Source: Lachnospiraceae bacterium
GTDB lineage: Bacteria; Bacillota; Clostridia; Lachnospirales; Lachnospiraceae
NCBI GenBank assembly: GCA_024698145.1
Contig: JAILRO010000058.1
Span: 1-63,422, forward strand
DNA length: 63,422 bases
Reading direction: 5' to 3'
Position numbers and translations under genes: made by a program. Every line of letters begins with the position of its first letter. The first letter of the stretch is position 1. The notes under the pieces were generated by a model, which was not told the DNA's origin, did not search any database, and saw nothing but the letters and a program-made list of their open reading frames with translations. Of the stretch, positions 26,311-36,500 are shown piece by piece.

Positions 26311-26368
26311 CGACTCGCCTTCGGCTCGCATCAGCTGATTTGATGCACTTTCCTACATGAAAGGAACA

Positions 26369-26606
26369 GCGTGGGATTATCTGTGCATGTAATATCCTGT
26401 GACATCTGAAAGACGCCTAGAGTTTGTTAGTATGCCGTGATTAATTAAGCGAATGCCTGACACGGATGTCAGGCAAGGCATGTTGAGACAGGATGTCGTA
26501 TCCATAGCCGGTCGCGTATTATAAGAAAACGTAGCCGGCATACTTATAAACTCTTGGTGTCTTTCACCTGGATACAGGATATTCATGTATCTGATAATCC
26601 ATACGC
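26369..26606 (+). ncRNA. Long imperfect hairpin arm of about 240 nt
   Basis: Bases 26374-26381 pair with 26593-26600, 26391-26400 with 26574-26583, and 26408-26436 with 26537-26565. The last is a 29-base helix with two T-T mismatches and two G-T pairs. The tip holds smaller hairpins, including a perfect 8-bp stem at 26455-26474. The G-T pairs favour a plus-strand transcript. It may be the 3' domain of the repeat element just upstream; the matching part of copy 1 would lie outside the window. A separate structured RNA such as a 6S-like molecule cannot be excluded. No poly-T tract follows. Confidence 0.5.
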
Positions 26607-26697
26607 GTTTGTTCAGGAATAAAAGTGCATTAAACAGCGATTAATATATGTTTGGTGTCATGATAACACATGAAAAAGTACGTGTGAATAGTAATAG

Positions 26698-26726
26698 TTT
26701 ACAAAAATTCGATTTGAGGGTAAAAT
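26698..26726 (+). promoter_or_regulatory. Sigma-A-type promoter for topB
   Basis: TTTACA at 26698-26703, a 17-base spacer and TAAAAT at 26721-26726, about 42 bases before the TTG start. It lies after the structured elements, so topB does not need them for expression. Confidence 0.65.
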
Positions 26727-26767
26727 GATGTCGGTGCATATGAATATAAAAGAAAGTTGGTAATATT

Positions 26768-28813
26768 TTGAAGAATTTATATATAGCCGAGAAACCAAGT
26801 GTCGCAAGAGAGTTTGCAAAGGCACTTAAGATCAGCGGCGGAAGCAAGGATGGATATATTGAATCGAATGATTCAGTTGTGACATGGTGCGTTGGTCATC
26901 TTGTTACAATGAGTTATCCTGAAGTGTATGATCCGGCTTTGAAGAAATGGAGCTTGGATACGTTGCCATTTATGCCGGCTGAATACAAATACGAGGTTTT
27001 GGACGGCGTAGCAAAGCAGTTTAATATTGTTAAAGGTCTTCTCAACAGAGAAGATGTGGGATGTATATATGTATGTACCGACTCGGGACGTGAGGGAGAG
27101 TATATATACCGCCTTGTAGATCGTATGGCGGAAGTTCCTGATACAAAACAGAAGAAACGTGTCTGGATTGATTCACAGACGGAAGAGGAGATACTTCGAG
27201 GTATCAAGGAGGCAAAAGATCTTTCAGAGTATGATAATCTTTGCGCGTCAGCATATCTTCGTGCAAAAGAAGATTATCTTATGGGAATCAATTTTTCGAG
27301 ACTTCTTTCATTAAAATACAGTTATGCAGTTAAGAATTATCTTGGTAAGGATAAATGTGTTATTTCGGTTGGACGTGTTATGACATGCGTTCTTGGTATG
27401 ATTGTCAGACGTGAGCGTGAGATAAGACAATTTGTGAAATCTTCTTTTTACAGAGTTGTTGCCAATGTAAGCCTTGCTGATGGAACGTTTGAGGCAGAGT
27501 GGAAGTCTGTTGAGGGAAGTAGATATTTTAATTCACCGCTTCTTTACAAGGAGAATGGATTCAACAAAGAGGAAGATGCAAAGGCATTAATTGATATGTT
27601 GCTGGAAGGATCAAGTGAAGATAATCCGTGCAAACTTCTTATTGAAAAAGTTGAGAAGAAGAAGGAGAATAAGAATCCACCACTACTTTATAATCTTGCC
27701 GAATTGCAGAATGACTGTTCGAGATTATTTAAAATAAGTCCGGATCAGACACTTCAAATAGTTCAGGAATTATATGAGAAGAAAATGGTTACATATCCAA
27801 GAACTGATGCGAGAGTTCTGTCGACTGCGGTAAGTAAGGAGATATATAAGAATATATCGGGACTTAGGAATATACCGGCAGTCAAAGATTATGCGCAAGG
27901 AATACTTGACAGCGGAAGTTATAAAGGAATAGCAAAAACAAGATATGTTAATGATAAGCAAATAACTGACCATTACGCGATTATACCGACGGGACAGGGA
28001 CTTAATGCTTACGGAAGCCTTCATGACACATCGAAAAAAGTGTATGAAATCATAGTAAGACGTTTCCTTAGTATTTTTTATCCTGCGGCCGTATATAATA
28101 AATTAGCGCTTACATTAAATTGCAAGGATGAAAGATTATTTGCAAACTTTAAGGTGCTTTCAGATCCGGGATATCTTCCGGTAACATCATATTCTTTTGG
28201 TAAACAGAAAGATGATGAAGAGAAGTATTCAAAGGAAATGGTTGAGGCTGCGATGCAGTTAAAGAAAGGTATGAATTTAACTTTGGATAAATTTGAAGTT
28301 AAAGAAGGTGAAACATCACCGCCGAAAAGATACAGTTCAGGTACTCTTATTCTTGCAATGGAAAACGCAGGTCAGCTTATAGAAGATGAAGAATTACGTG
28401 CACAGATTAAGGGAAGCGGAATAGGAACATCTGCAACCAGAGCGGAAATTATTAAGAAATTGGTTGGTAACAAGTATCTTGATCTTAATAAGAAAACACA
28501 GATAATAACACCGACTTTGATGGGAGAAATGATACACGATGTTGTAGCATTTTCAATCAAATCGCTTCTTAATCCTGAACTTACTGCAAGCTGGGAAAAA
28601 GGATTATCATATGTTGCCGAGGGAAGTATAACAGAGGCAGAATATATGAAAAAACTTGAGGATTACATACAAAAAAGAACAGATGCGGTGAGAGGTCTTA
28701 ACAACCAATATCAGTTAAGAACGTACTTTGATTATGCGGCACAGTTTTACAAGCCTTCGAAGAAAACAACTTCTAAAAGTACGAAGAAATCAAAAAAGAA
28801 AGAAAATGAATAA
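26768..28813 (+). CDS. topB: DNA topoisomerase III
   Basis: This type IA enzyme relaxes and decatenates DNA through a Tyr-DNA bond. The 681-residue protein opens with the Toprim motif (IAEKPSVAREFA) and has CTDSGREGEYIYR near residue 103, the DSGREGE form seen in Firmicutes TopB. The catalytic Tyr is in VTYPRTDAR near 342. There is no zinc-finger tail; the end is Lys/Ser-rich (KKTTSKSTKKSKKKENE). The start is TTG, since the Toprim core begins right after it; the ribosome site is weak. The next gene follows after 20 bases. Confidence 0.92.
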   Translation: MKNLYIAEKPSVAREFAKALKISGGSKDGYIESNDSVVTWCVGHLVTMSYPEVYDPALKKWSLDTLPFMPAEYKYEVLDGVAKQFNIVKGLLNREDVGCIYVCTDSGREGEYIYRLVDRMAEVPDTKQKKRVWIDSQTEEEILRGIKEAKDLSEYDNLCASAYLRAKEDYLMGINFSRLLSLKYSYAVKNYLGKDKCVISVGRVMTCVLGMIVRREREIRQFVKSSFYRVVANVSLADGTFEAEWKSVEGSRYFNSPLLYKENGFNKEEDAKALIDMLLEGSSEDNPCKLLIEKVEKKKENKNPPLLYNLAELQNDCSRLFKISPDQTLQIVQELYEKKMVTYPRTDARVLSTAVSKEIYKNISGLRNIPAVKDYAQGILDSGSYKGIAKTRYVNDKQITDHYAIIPTGQGLNAYGSLHDTSKKVYEIIVRRFLSIFYPAAVYNKLALTLNCKDERLFANFKVLSDPGYLPVTSYSFGKQKDDEEKYSKEMVEAAMQLKKGMNLTLDKFEVKEGETSPPKRYSSGTLILAMENAGQLIEDEELRAQIKGSGIGTSATRAEIIKKLVGNKYLDLNKKTQIITPTLMGEMIHDVVAFSIKSLLNPELTASWEKGLSYVAEGSITEAEYMKKLEDYIQKRTDAVRGLNNQYQLRTYFDYAAQFYKPSKKTTSKSTKKSKKKENE

Positions 28814-28833
28814 TATCTGACAGGAGGGACAAA

Positions 28834-29505
28834 ATGAAAGAGCAGGTAACAATTAAGGAATTATATAGTGTTGATGAGACACTTGCAAAACCGTTATTGG
28901 AGCAATACACATATCCATGGGAGGTGCTTCCGCACATTGGTGATTTTATTTTAGAGCTTATTAAAGAGCTTCCAAAGGATATATATGAGGAACGAGGAGA
29001 GAATGTATGGATTGCACGTTCTGCTAAGATCTATCCTAATAATTACATTGCAGGCCCTTGTATAATCGGTGAGAGAACAGAGGTGAGACCGGGTGCTTTT
29101 ATTCGAGGCAATGCTCTTGTGGGAAATGATTGTGTTGTAGGTAATTCAACAGAGCTTAAGAATGTTATACTCTTTAATCATGTACAGGTTCCTCATTACA
29201 ATTATGTCGGGGATTCGGTTCTTGGTTTTTACTCACATATGGGAGCAGGTTCAATAACATCGAATGTTAAGGCTGATAAGACTCTTGTTCATGTCAAAGG
29301 ACAAGATTTTGATATTGATACAGGACTTAAGAAGTTTGGTGCTATGTTAGGTGATCATGTGGAGATAGGATGTAATTCCGTATTAAATCCGGGTTCTGTA
29401 ATATGTAATGATTCCAATGTATATCCTGTAAGTATGGTAAGAGGAGTTGTTTCACCACATTCGATATACAAATCAAAAGGCGATATAGTTCCGAAGAATG
29501 CATAA
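28834..29505 (+). CDS. Left-handed beta-helix acyltransferase-like protein
   Basis: This 223-residue protein contains hexapeptide repeats typical of GlmU/LpxA-type transferases: WIARSAKIYPNN, AGPCIIGERTEVRPGAFIRG, ALVGNDCVVGNSTELKN, then YVGDSVLGFYSHMGAGSITS and VEIGCNSVLNPGSVI. This resembles the acetyltransferase half of GlmU without its uridylyltransferase half. The first 50 residues are helical. The substrate is probably a sugar nucleotide or amino sugar, by inference. The ATG follows CAGGAGGG, and it is likely co-transcribed with topB. Confidence 0.8.
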   Translation: MKEQVTIKELYSVDETLAKPLLEQYTYPWEVLPHIGDFILELIKELPKDIYEERGENVWIARSAKIYPNNYIAGPCIIGERTEVRPGAFIRGNALVGNDCVVGNSTELKNVILFNHVQVPHYNYVGDSVLGFYSHMGAGSITSNVKADKTLVHVKGQDFDIDTGLKKFGAMLGDHVEIGCNSVLNPGSVICNDSNVYPVSMVRGVVSPHSIYKSKGDIVPKNA

Positions 29506-29556
29506 AAAAGTGCCGCGCTTTTAGTTTTTACAAAACTATAAGCACGGCTTTTTTTA
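29503..29556. terminator. Bidirectional terminator
   Basis: A long stem of more than 20 pairs (AAAAAAGTGCCG side with CGGCTTTTTTT side), with A and T runs on the two flanks. It serves the convergent genes at 28834 and 29554. Confidence 0.85.
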
Positions 29557-29988
29557 TTGGTCGGCGAGGGCTTGTTTTAATGCATTTTTGATTGCTTGAT
29601 TAAGTATTATGTAAGTGTATTGATTTTCTTTTGAATAGGTTATTTCATCTACATTATCCACAAGGGATATTTGGTCGTTGATTTCGTTTAGAGCAGGTTT
29701 GAGAAGAGGATACATGGTTGTTACAGTTTCATTTAGATTCTCAATAGTGACGCCGGTTATTGTATCCTTGTCAACTGCTACAGAAACATTTAACGTATTC
29801 TCACCAAGTGTGATAGTTGAAGAATATACGCCGGGCTTATATTTGCCAATAGTCTCTGTTGTTGTTTCTTTTTTATTGCCGAACATATTGACCAGCACAA
29901 TAACCAATAATATTCCCATTAGCAGAAAAATGCCTGTGTAGATTATTTCTTTGCCTTTCACTACTACAATTCTTGTCTGTGTACCCAT
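29554..29988 (-). CDS. Membrane-anchored FMN-bind-like protein
   Basis: This 144-residue protein has a short basic N-terminus, one transmembrane helix (IIYTGIFLLMGILLVIVLV, about 15-33) and an extracellular domain. The domain has the pattern of FMN-bind proteins: YKPGVYSSTITLG, then a V-x-V-x-V-D strand (NVSVAVDKD), TGVTIENLNET and a C-terminal helix rich in Asn/Gln/Ala. The usual Ser/Thr flavin attachment motif is not clear, so cofactor binding is uncertain. The ATG follows AGGAGGAG on the minus strand. It is monocistronic and divergent from addB. Confidence 0.6.
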   Translation of the reverse strand: MGTQTRIVVVKGKEIIYTGIFLLMGILLVIVLVNMFGNKKETTTETIGKYKPGVYSSTITLGENTLNVSVAVDKDTITGVTIENLNETVTTMYPLLKPALNEINDQISLVDNVDEITYSKENQYTYIILNQAIKNALKQALADQ

Positions 29989-30132
29989 TATAAACTCCTC
30001 CTGATGATAGTTATTATTAATGATATGCGCATTGCTATATTATTAGAACAAATTAAGAAAAATTATCTAAAAGCAAGGCCGATTGTGGTATAATATGAGT
30101 GTTGTTTAGTATATATTCGGAGGCATTATTTT

Positions 30133-33100
30133 ATGGCGATACAATTTATTTTTGGTGAACCCGGCACGGGTAAGACAAAGTATATATATGAGCAAATGAT
30201 ACAGGAGACACAAGGAGATCATCCTGTTATTTTGTTGTTGCCTGAACAGGCTAATATGGGCGCCGAACAGGATATGATTAAATATAATCCGCTTGGCGGA
30301 ACTATGGATATATCCATATTAAGTTTTTCAAGACTTGCTTATTATATTTTCGATAAGGAGAATGTATATACAAAGGACGTGCTTGATGATTACGGCAAGA
30401 GTATGCTTATTATGAAAGTCCTTAAGGATAAGGAAAATGAATTGACGTATTACAGCAGCATGGTTGGTAAAAGCGGTTTTGTTGATGAAGTAAAATCGCT
30501 TCTTTCGGAGCTTATTCAATACAATGTGACCGAGGAAGTGTTAGAGAATGTTGTTAAAAGTATTTCACCACATACAAGCCTTTACAACAAGTTAAACGAC
30601 ATAATTATTATCCGCAAAGCTTTTGAAGAGGCAATGGGGAATACTTATATGGTGGCAGAACAGTTGATGTCATTGCTTGCCCAAAATGTTGAGGAGGCAA
30701 AGCTTCTTAAGGGTGCCAGCATTTATTTTGATGGCTTTACAGGGTTTACGCCTATCCAATATGACGTCATCAGAAAATTAATGAGAGTTTGCGATAATTT
30801 GTATTTTTCGTTCTCAATGGATTGTAAGGTTGCAGAGGATAATGCATACAGTAAGTACGGATTATTTACGCTTTGTAAGGAAAGCATGGATAAATTGGTT
30901 TTAATTGCTTCGGATGAGCAGATAACAATTCTTCCCAAACTTACTTTTTCAGACAACTACAGATTGATAAACAGTGAAGAACTTTTATATGTAGAGAAGA
31001 ATATTTTCAGATATCCCGTTAAGTCTTATGAAGGTTCATATGATGGCAATGTGACATTTGTCGAGGCAGATAATATCAAAGAAGAGATTGACTGTATCGC
31101 TCATATGATAAAACATCTGGTCATGAAAGAGGGTTACAGATATCGTGATATAGCCGTAATTACCGGCGATTTGGAGAATAATCTGTTCCTTTGGAAGAGA
31201 TATATGAAACAGTTGAATATTCCATATTTCCCCGATATTAATGAGCTGCTTTTGCATAATCCGGTTGTGGAGACGGTCAGTTTGATTATCGATGTTTTTG
31301 ATAAGGATTTCTCGTACGATAGCATTTTTTCTTTCTTAAAGACCAGTTTCTTACCCGTTTCTATGGACGATATTTATGTGCTTGATAATTATGTATTGAA
31401 ATATGGAATCAGAGGTTATTCGGCATGGAATAAGGCTTTTCGCAAGAAAGATGATAACCTTGATAAGATAAATGATACAAGAAAAGAGGTTATGAAATAT
31501 TTTACCGATATAAAGCAGGTGTTTTCAAATGCTAAAGGTACGGTTAGTGACTATATCAGGTCTTTGTATGATTTTATCAGTGTCAATGAACTAGGCAAAA
31601 AGCTTCACGAAGCGGCGTGTCGATTTGAGGGTAATGGAGATTTAAGACAGGCAAAAGCATATGACGGAGCTTATGAGAGGTTTATTCAGGTACTTGACAA
31701 AACAATGGATATTCTCGGAGATGAAGTTGTTTCAAGAAGCGACTTTAAAGATATTATAATTACGGGAATGTCTGATATGAAACTTGGAATTATCCCGACT
31801 ACGCTTGATCAGGTTGTGATAGGAGACATGGAAAGAACTCGTCTTAACAATGTTAAGGTTGTGTTTATGGCATGTGCCAATGAGGGAATCCTTCCCGGAA
31901 AAAGCAAAGAAGATGTGATGTTTTCTGAAAGAGACAGAGAGGCACTTCTTGAACATAATATAACCCTTTCACCCGGAAACAAAGAGCAGATTTTTATTAA
32001 GCAGTATTATCTGTATTTGCAAATGACAAAGGCTTCCGATAAGCTTATCATTTCCTGTCATAATGCAGATGATATGGGTGGCAATATAAGCAAATCTTAT
32101 TTTGTAAAACAGCTTGAAAAGATGATGCCCAATGCGGTGCGTGTTAATTCGTCGGCTTATATAAAAGAAACAGGTGCAATGACTCTTGATGATATGTTGG
32201 TTTTATTTGCATCGAAGCTTGCCGGTGGAGAGTATGAGGATTCTTCGGAATACCATGTACTGATGGAACAATGCCCGGACAAACTTGCGGATATAATCAG
32301 GGGTTATTGTTATATGAATCAGCCGGGACAGTTAAATGATGCTATTGCCAAAAGGCTCTACGGAACGAGTATGGTGCATAGTGTTTCAAGACTTGAAAGC
32401 TATTCTTCCTGCAGATTCTCATTCTTTTTAAGATATGGTCTTGGTATAGAAAAGAGAGAAGAGTACAGGATTGAGGTTAATCATATCGGAACAATTCTTC
32501 ATGGGGTTATGGAGAAGTTCTTTACAAAAGTCAGAGACAAAGAAATAACGCTTCCTTTGCAGGAAGAGGAATTAAAAGATAAAGTAGCGGCAATAACAGA
32601 CGAATGTGCAGCAGAAATTGATGTAAATATTTTCACACAAAGCAGCAGAATGTCACATCAGTTAGATGTTATTAAACGTATTGCGTTAAGAAGTGTGAAT
32701 AATCTGTGCAGACATTTGGAACGTGGCGATATGGAGCCTGCGGTTTTTGAAAAAAGATTTTCGCCGGAAGATAATATTTCCTATATATCGATGGCTGTTA
32801 TGGATGGCATCAAAATGGAACTTAGCGGAATAATCGACAGAGTGGATATCAAAGAAACAAATGATGCGGTCTATGTCAAAATAATTGATTATAAGTCTGG
32901 TGAAAAAGATATTGATTACACGAAGATAATTGATGGTAAACAACTTCAACTTGCGGTGTATATGAATGTTATGCTTGAACTTCTTCAAAAGCAATATCCT
33001 GATAAAGCAGTAATTCCAACGGGTATGTATTATTATCGACTCGCAGATAAGATTGTTGATGGTAATACAGATGAAGAGGTTGAGAAAAACAGGGTTAAGC

Positions 33101-33504
33101 AAAGCAGAATGACAGGACTTGCCAATTCCGATGATAATTGTCTTGAACATATGGATGGGAAGACAGGAGAGGTTAATCCGGTATTGTTTAAGAAATCCGG
33201 TGAACTCGATTCAAGGAACGCACATGTTGTTTCGACTGAAGAACTTGAAGCTTTATCGAAGTTTACGCGAAATAAAATGATAGAAATCGGTAAGAATATT
33301 ATCTGCGGTCAAATTGATATGAATCCTCAAAAAGGAGAGAAATCATCTCCGTGTAACTATTGTGATTACAGGAGTATATGTAGATTTGAAGCAGGACTCG
33401 GTGGTAATACATATGGATACGGAACACAGTTGAGTAAAGAAGAGGCAAAACGCAAAGTTTGTGGACATGACGAAGATAATATTGATGGTGGAGAAGAATT
33501 ATGA
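30133..33504 (+). CDS. addB: Helicase-exonuclease AddB subunit
   Basis: AddB recognises Chi and degrades the 5'-ended strand in the AddAB double-strand-break machine. The 1123-residue length fits. A Walker A motif GEPGTGKT lies at 8-15. The RecB-type nuclease domain near the C-terminus carries IIDYKSGEKD. The four iron-sulfur Cys are present: one near residue 760 (SYSSCRF), and CNYCDYRSIC near 1074-1083. A TATAAT at 30089-30094 is a probable -10 element. It overlaps addA by four bases (ATGA). Confidence 0.94.
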   Translation: MAIQFIFGEPGTGKTKYIYEQMIQETQGDHPVILLLPEQANMGAEQDMIKYNPLGGTMDISILSFSRLAYYIFDKENVYTKDVLDDYGKSMLIMKVLKDKENELTYYSSMVGKSGFVDEVKSLLSELIQYNVTEEVLENVVKSISPHTSLYNKLNDIIIIRKAFEEAMGNTYMVAEQLMSLLAQNVEEAKLLKGASIYFDGFTGFTPIQYDVIRKLMRVCDNLYFSFSMDCKVAEDNAYSKYGLFTLCKESMDKLVLIASDEQITILPKLTFSDNYRLINSEELLYVEKNIFRYPVKSYEGSYDGNVTFVEADNIKEEIDCIAHMIKHLVMKEGYRYRDIAVITGDLENNLFLWKRYMKQLNIPYFPDINELLLHNPVVETVSLIIDVFDKDFSYDSIFSFLKTSFLPVSMDDIYVLDNYVLKYGIRGYSAWNKAFRKKDDNLDKINDTRKEVMKYFTDIKQVFSNAKGTVSDYIRSLYDFISVNELGKKLHEAACRFEGNGDLRQAKAYDGAYERFIQVLDKTMDILGDEVVSRSDFKDIIITGMSDMKLGIIPTTLDQVVIGDMERTRLNNVKVVFMACANEGILPGKSKEDVMFSERDREALLEHNITLSPGNKEQIFIKQYYLYLQMTKASDKLIISCHNADDMGGNISKSYFVKQLEKMMPNAVRVNSSAYIKETGAMTLDDMLVLFASKLAGGEYEDSSEYHVLMEQCPDKLADIIRGYCYMNQPGQLNDAIAKRLYGTSMVHSVSRLESYSSCRFSFFLRYGLGIEKREEYRIEVNHIGTILHGVMEKFFTKVRDKEITLPLQEEELKDKVAAITDECAAEIDVNIFTQSSRMSHQLDVIKRIALRSVNNLCRHLERGDMEPAVFEKRFSPEDNISYISMAVMDGIKMELSGIIDRVDIKETNDAVYVKIIDYKSGEKDIDYTKIIDGKQLQLAVYMNVMLELLQKQYPDKAVIPTGMYYYRLADKIVDGNTDEEVEKNRVKQSRMTGLANSDDNCLEHMDGKTGEVNPVLFKKSGELDSRNAHVVSTEELEALSKFTRNKMIEIGKNIICGQIDMNPQKGEKSSPCNYCDYRSICRFEAGLGGNTYGYGTQLSKEEAKRKVCGHDEDNIDGGEEL

Positions 33505-36500
33505 ATTGGACAGACGAGCAGGAAAGTGTAATAAAAGCGCGAGATTGTAATCTTTTGGTATCTGCTGCGGCAGGTTCCGGAAAGACTGCTGTTTTGGTGG
33601 AAAGAATTATACAGAAGGTGTTTGATACAAGCAATCCGATTGATGTAGATCAACTTCTGGTGGTTACATTTACCAAGGCTGCAGCTTCTCAAATGAAAGA
33701 TAAGATCACTGCCGCAATAGAGAAAAAACTATCGGAACAACCAGATAATGATCACTATATCAAACAGTTGAGCTTGGTTTCGCAAGCCAATATTTTAACC
33801 ATAGATAGTTTTTGCTATAAGGTTGTCAAAGAATACTTTAATGCTGTAGGACTTGATCCTAAAATTAAGGTTGCGGAAGAGACTGAATTGGTGACAATCA
33901 GACAGGACGTAATAGATCGGGTTATGGAGGATTTTTATAAGGAGAATCCTGATTTTGTTGAGTTTTCAGACGCTTTTTCGGAGGATAAAAACGACAATAA
34001 TATCGAAGGGTACATACTTGATATGTATGAACTTTCGCAAAGCTATCCACAACCGTTTGAGTGGCTTGACAAAGCCAGAGAGAACTATGCCGTTACTACG
34101 GAAGAAGAGTTTGATAATCTTATATTTGTCAAGGAGTATTACAGACAAGTCAAACACCAGGCGACAGATATTAAAGAGACTATTCTTGATGCAATAAAGC
34201 TTTGTAATGCACCTATGGGTCCTGCCCATTATGAAGATGCTCTTCGTAGTGATATTTTGCTTGTTGACGATATCATTTCGGCAAGAACATACTCGCAGTT
34301 TCATTCTCTTAATGAGGAATCTTTTGCAAAACTTGGAAGAGCAAAAAAAGGTGCGGAACTTGATGATGATATAGTTTTACAAGTAAAGACTATAAGGGAT
34401 AAGTACAAAAAGAAAATAAGCTCGATTCTTGATAATTTCTCTGTGCCGATAGAAGAGGTGTTGGATGAATTGTCTAATCAAAAAGCTATGATGAATGCGT
34501 ATATTGATTCGGTTGAAGAGTTCTCACGTCGTTTTATGGATGCCAAGCTTGAGGCAGGATTATTGGGATTTTCGGATGTGGAACATTTTGCGTTATCGAT
34601 TCTTTCTGATGGCAAGGATGAATTAGGAAATGTAATTCCGAGTACAATTGGACAGGAATTATCAAAAAGGTTTGCTGAAGTTATGATAGATGAGTATCAG
34701 GATAGTAACTTTCTTCAGGAAGATATTTTAAAATGTGTATCCGGCATATATGAAGGCAATAACAACATGTTTATGGTTGGTGATGTTAAGCAGAGTATAT
34801 ATGGCTTCCGTATGGCAAGACCTGATTTGTTCCTTGATAAATACACAAAATATTCTGACGAAAAGTCTGCACCGGAAAGAAGGATTTTATTAAAGAGAAA
34901 CTTCCGAAGTAGAGCAAATGTGCTTAATTGTATCAACTACATTTTTTACAGAATAATGATGAAGGATATTGGTGGAATTGATTACGATGAAGATGTAGCA
35001 CTTGTACCGGGAAGAGAATATGTTGAAAGTTTCGGTGATGAGGTTGAACTTTTAATAGGTGAGAGCAAGGAAGCAGAATATTTTGATGCAGATAATACAC
35101 CGACGGATGAAGAACACCTAAATGATGAGTACATAGATGTAAGTTCATTAGAACTTGAAGCCTGCATGGTTGCCGATAGAATTAAGAAACTTTTTGATGA
35201 TGATTACAAGGTGGTTGATGACAAAACAGGAGAACTCAGACCGGTTTCTTATAGAGATATAGTGTTGTTATTCAGATCACCCAAATCTTACCAACCGGTA
35301 TTTTGTGAAGTGCTTATGAGACGTGGAATACCTGTAAGAGTTCAGAATGAAAACGGTTATTTTGATTCCACGGAAATACGCGGCATTATGAGTTTCCTTA
35401 ATGTGTTGGACAACCCCTATAATGACCTTGATTTTACGGCTGCTTTGCGTGGTTATTACGGTATGCTTGATGTAGATGAATTATCATGTGTGTTGCTTGA
35501 TAAAAGAGCAGTTTGCAAAAAGCAGGACATAAAAACAGCTCTGTATGCGTATGTGAGAGATTATGTATGTGATGACAATTATCTACCGAATATATGCGAG
35601 GTGGATTGGACTCAAATCAGAAAAAAATGCAAGGCTGTTATTGATAAAATTGATTACTATGAGAAAGAAAAACGCATTAAAAGTGCAAGCGAAATAATCA
35701 GGGAAATACTGTATAACGACAGATATTATTACTATGTTCTGGCTATGCCGGAAGGTAGCGTAAGGTGTAGGAATCTCGAACTGTTTTTGGATCAGACCGT
35801 TAAGTATGAAAAGAACAGTTATCGCACGCTTTTTGACTTTATACGATTCATGAAAAAGCTTGCTGATAAAGATGTTTCTTTGGGTGGAGATCCGACGGTA
35901 GAAACAAGTGATGATATAGTCAGAATTATGAGTATTCATAAGAGTAAGGGATTGGAGTTTCCGGTTGTTATTTTAGCCGGACTTGCAAAGAATTTTAATC
36001 TTTCTGATTCGAAAAATGCAATAGTATTTCATCCGGATTATTATATCAGTTCCAAGTATATTGATGTGAAAAAAAGACGAGGAAAAAATACTTTCTCTAG
36101 AAGTGCATTTGCCTCTTTGATAAGAGAAGATAATATAGCGGAAGAATTAAGGGTTTTGTATGTAGCGCTTACAAGAGCAAAGGAAAAACTTATTATGACA
36201 GGTGTTGTTAAAGACATACCAAAACTTATCAACAACTACAGCATGGCTGCTAGAAAAAACAAGGTATTTCTCGATTATGGCAAGATACTTAATTCAGCAA
36301 ATTACATGGATTGGATTGTTCAGGCACTTATTCGCAATACCACCTTTAATAAGGCAATGGACGATGTGAGAAAACGGTATGACAAGAATGACAATATTGT
36401 ATCCGCATCCTACGAACTTGTTAATCCGTTAGAAATTGGTTCTGCAAGATTCGCCGTAAAGACTTTTGATTATGATTCGATGCTTGTGTCACATATAGAA

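Larger units (their letters stand above)
26053..26767. other. Gene-free stretch between divergent genes
   Basis: This 715-base region has no credible protein gene. It holds repeat copy 2 (26073-26310), a GC-rich hairpin region (about 26300-26335), the long hairpin arm (26369-26606) and the topB promoter (26698-26726). An open frame of 83 codons on the minus strand coincides with the repeat and is not conserved between the two copies. Confidence 0.8.

Noticed and set aside
26296-26316. A T-box-like word (GGGTGGTGCGCG)
   Set aside because: It resembles the T-box antiterminator bulge only loosely (GGGTGGTACCGCG), no specifier stem-loop or terminator pairs with it, and the downstream gene topB is not an amino-acid gene.
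26080-26331. An 83-codon open frame on the minus strand over repeat copy 2
   Set aside because: The matching frame in copy 1 hits a stop and the differences between the copies preserve base pairing, not codons. It has no convincing ribosome site.
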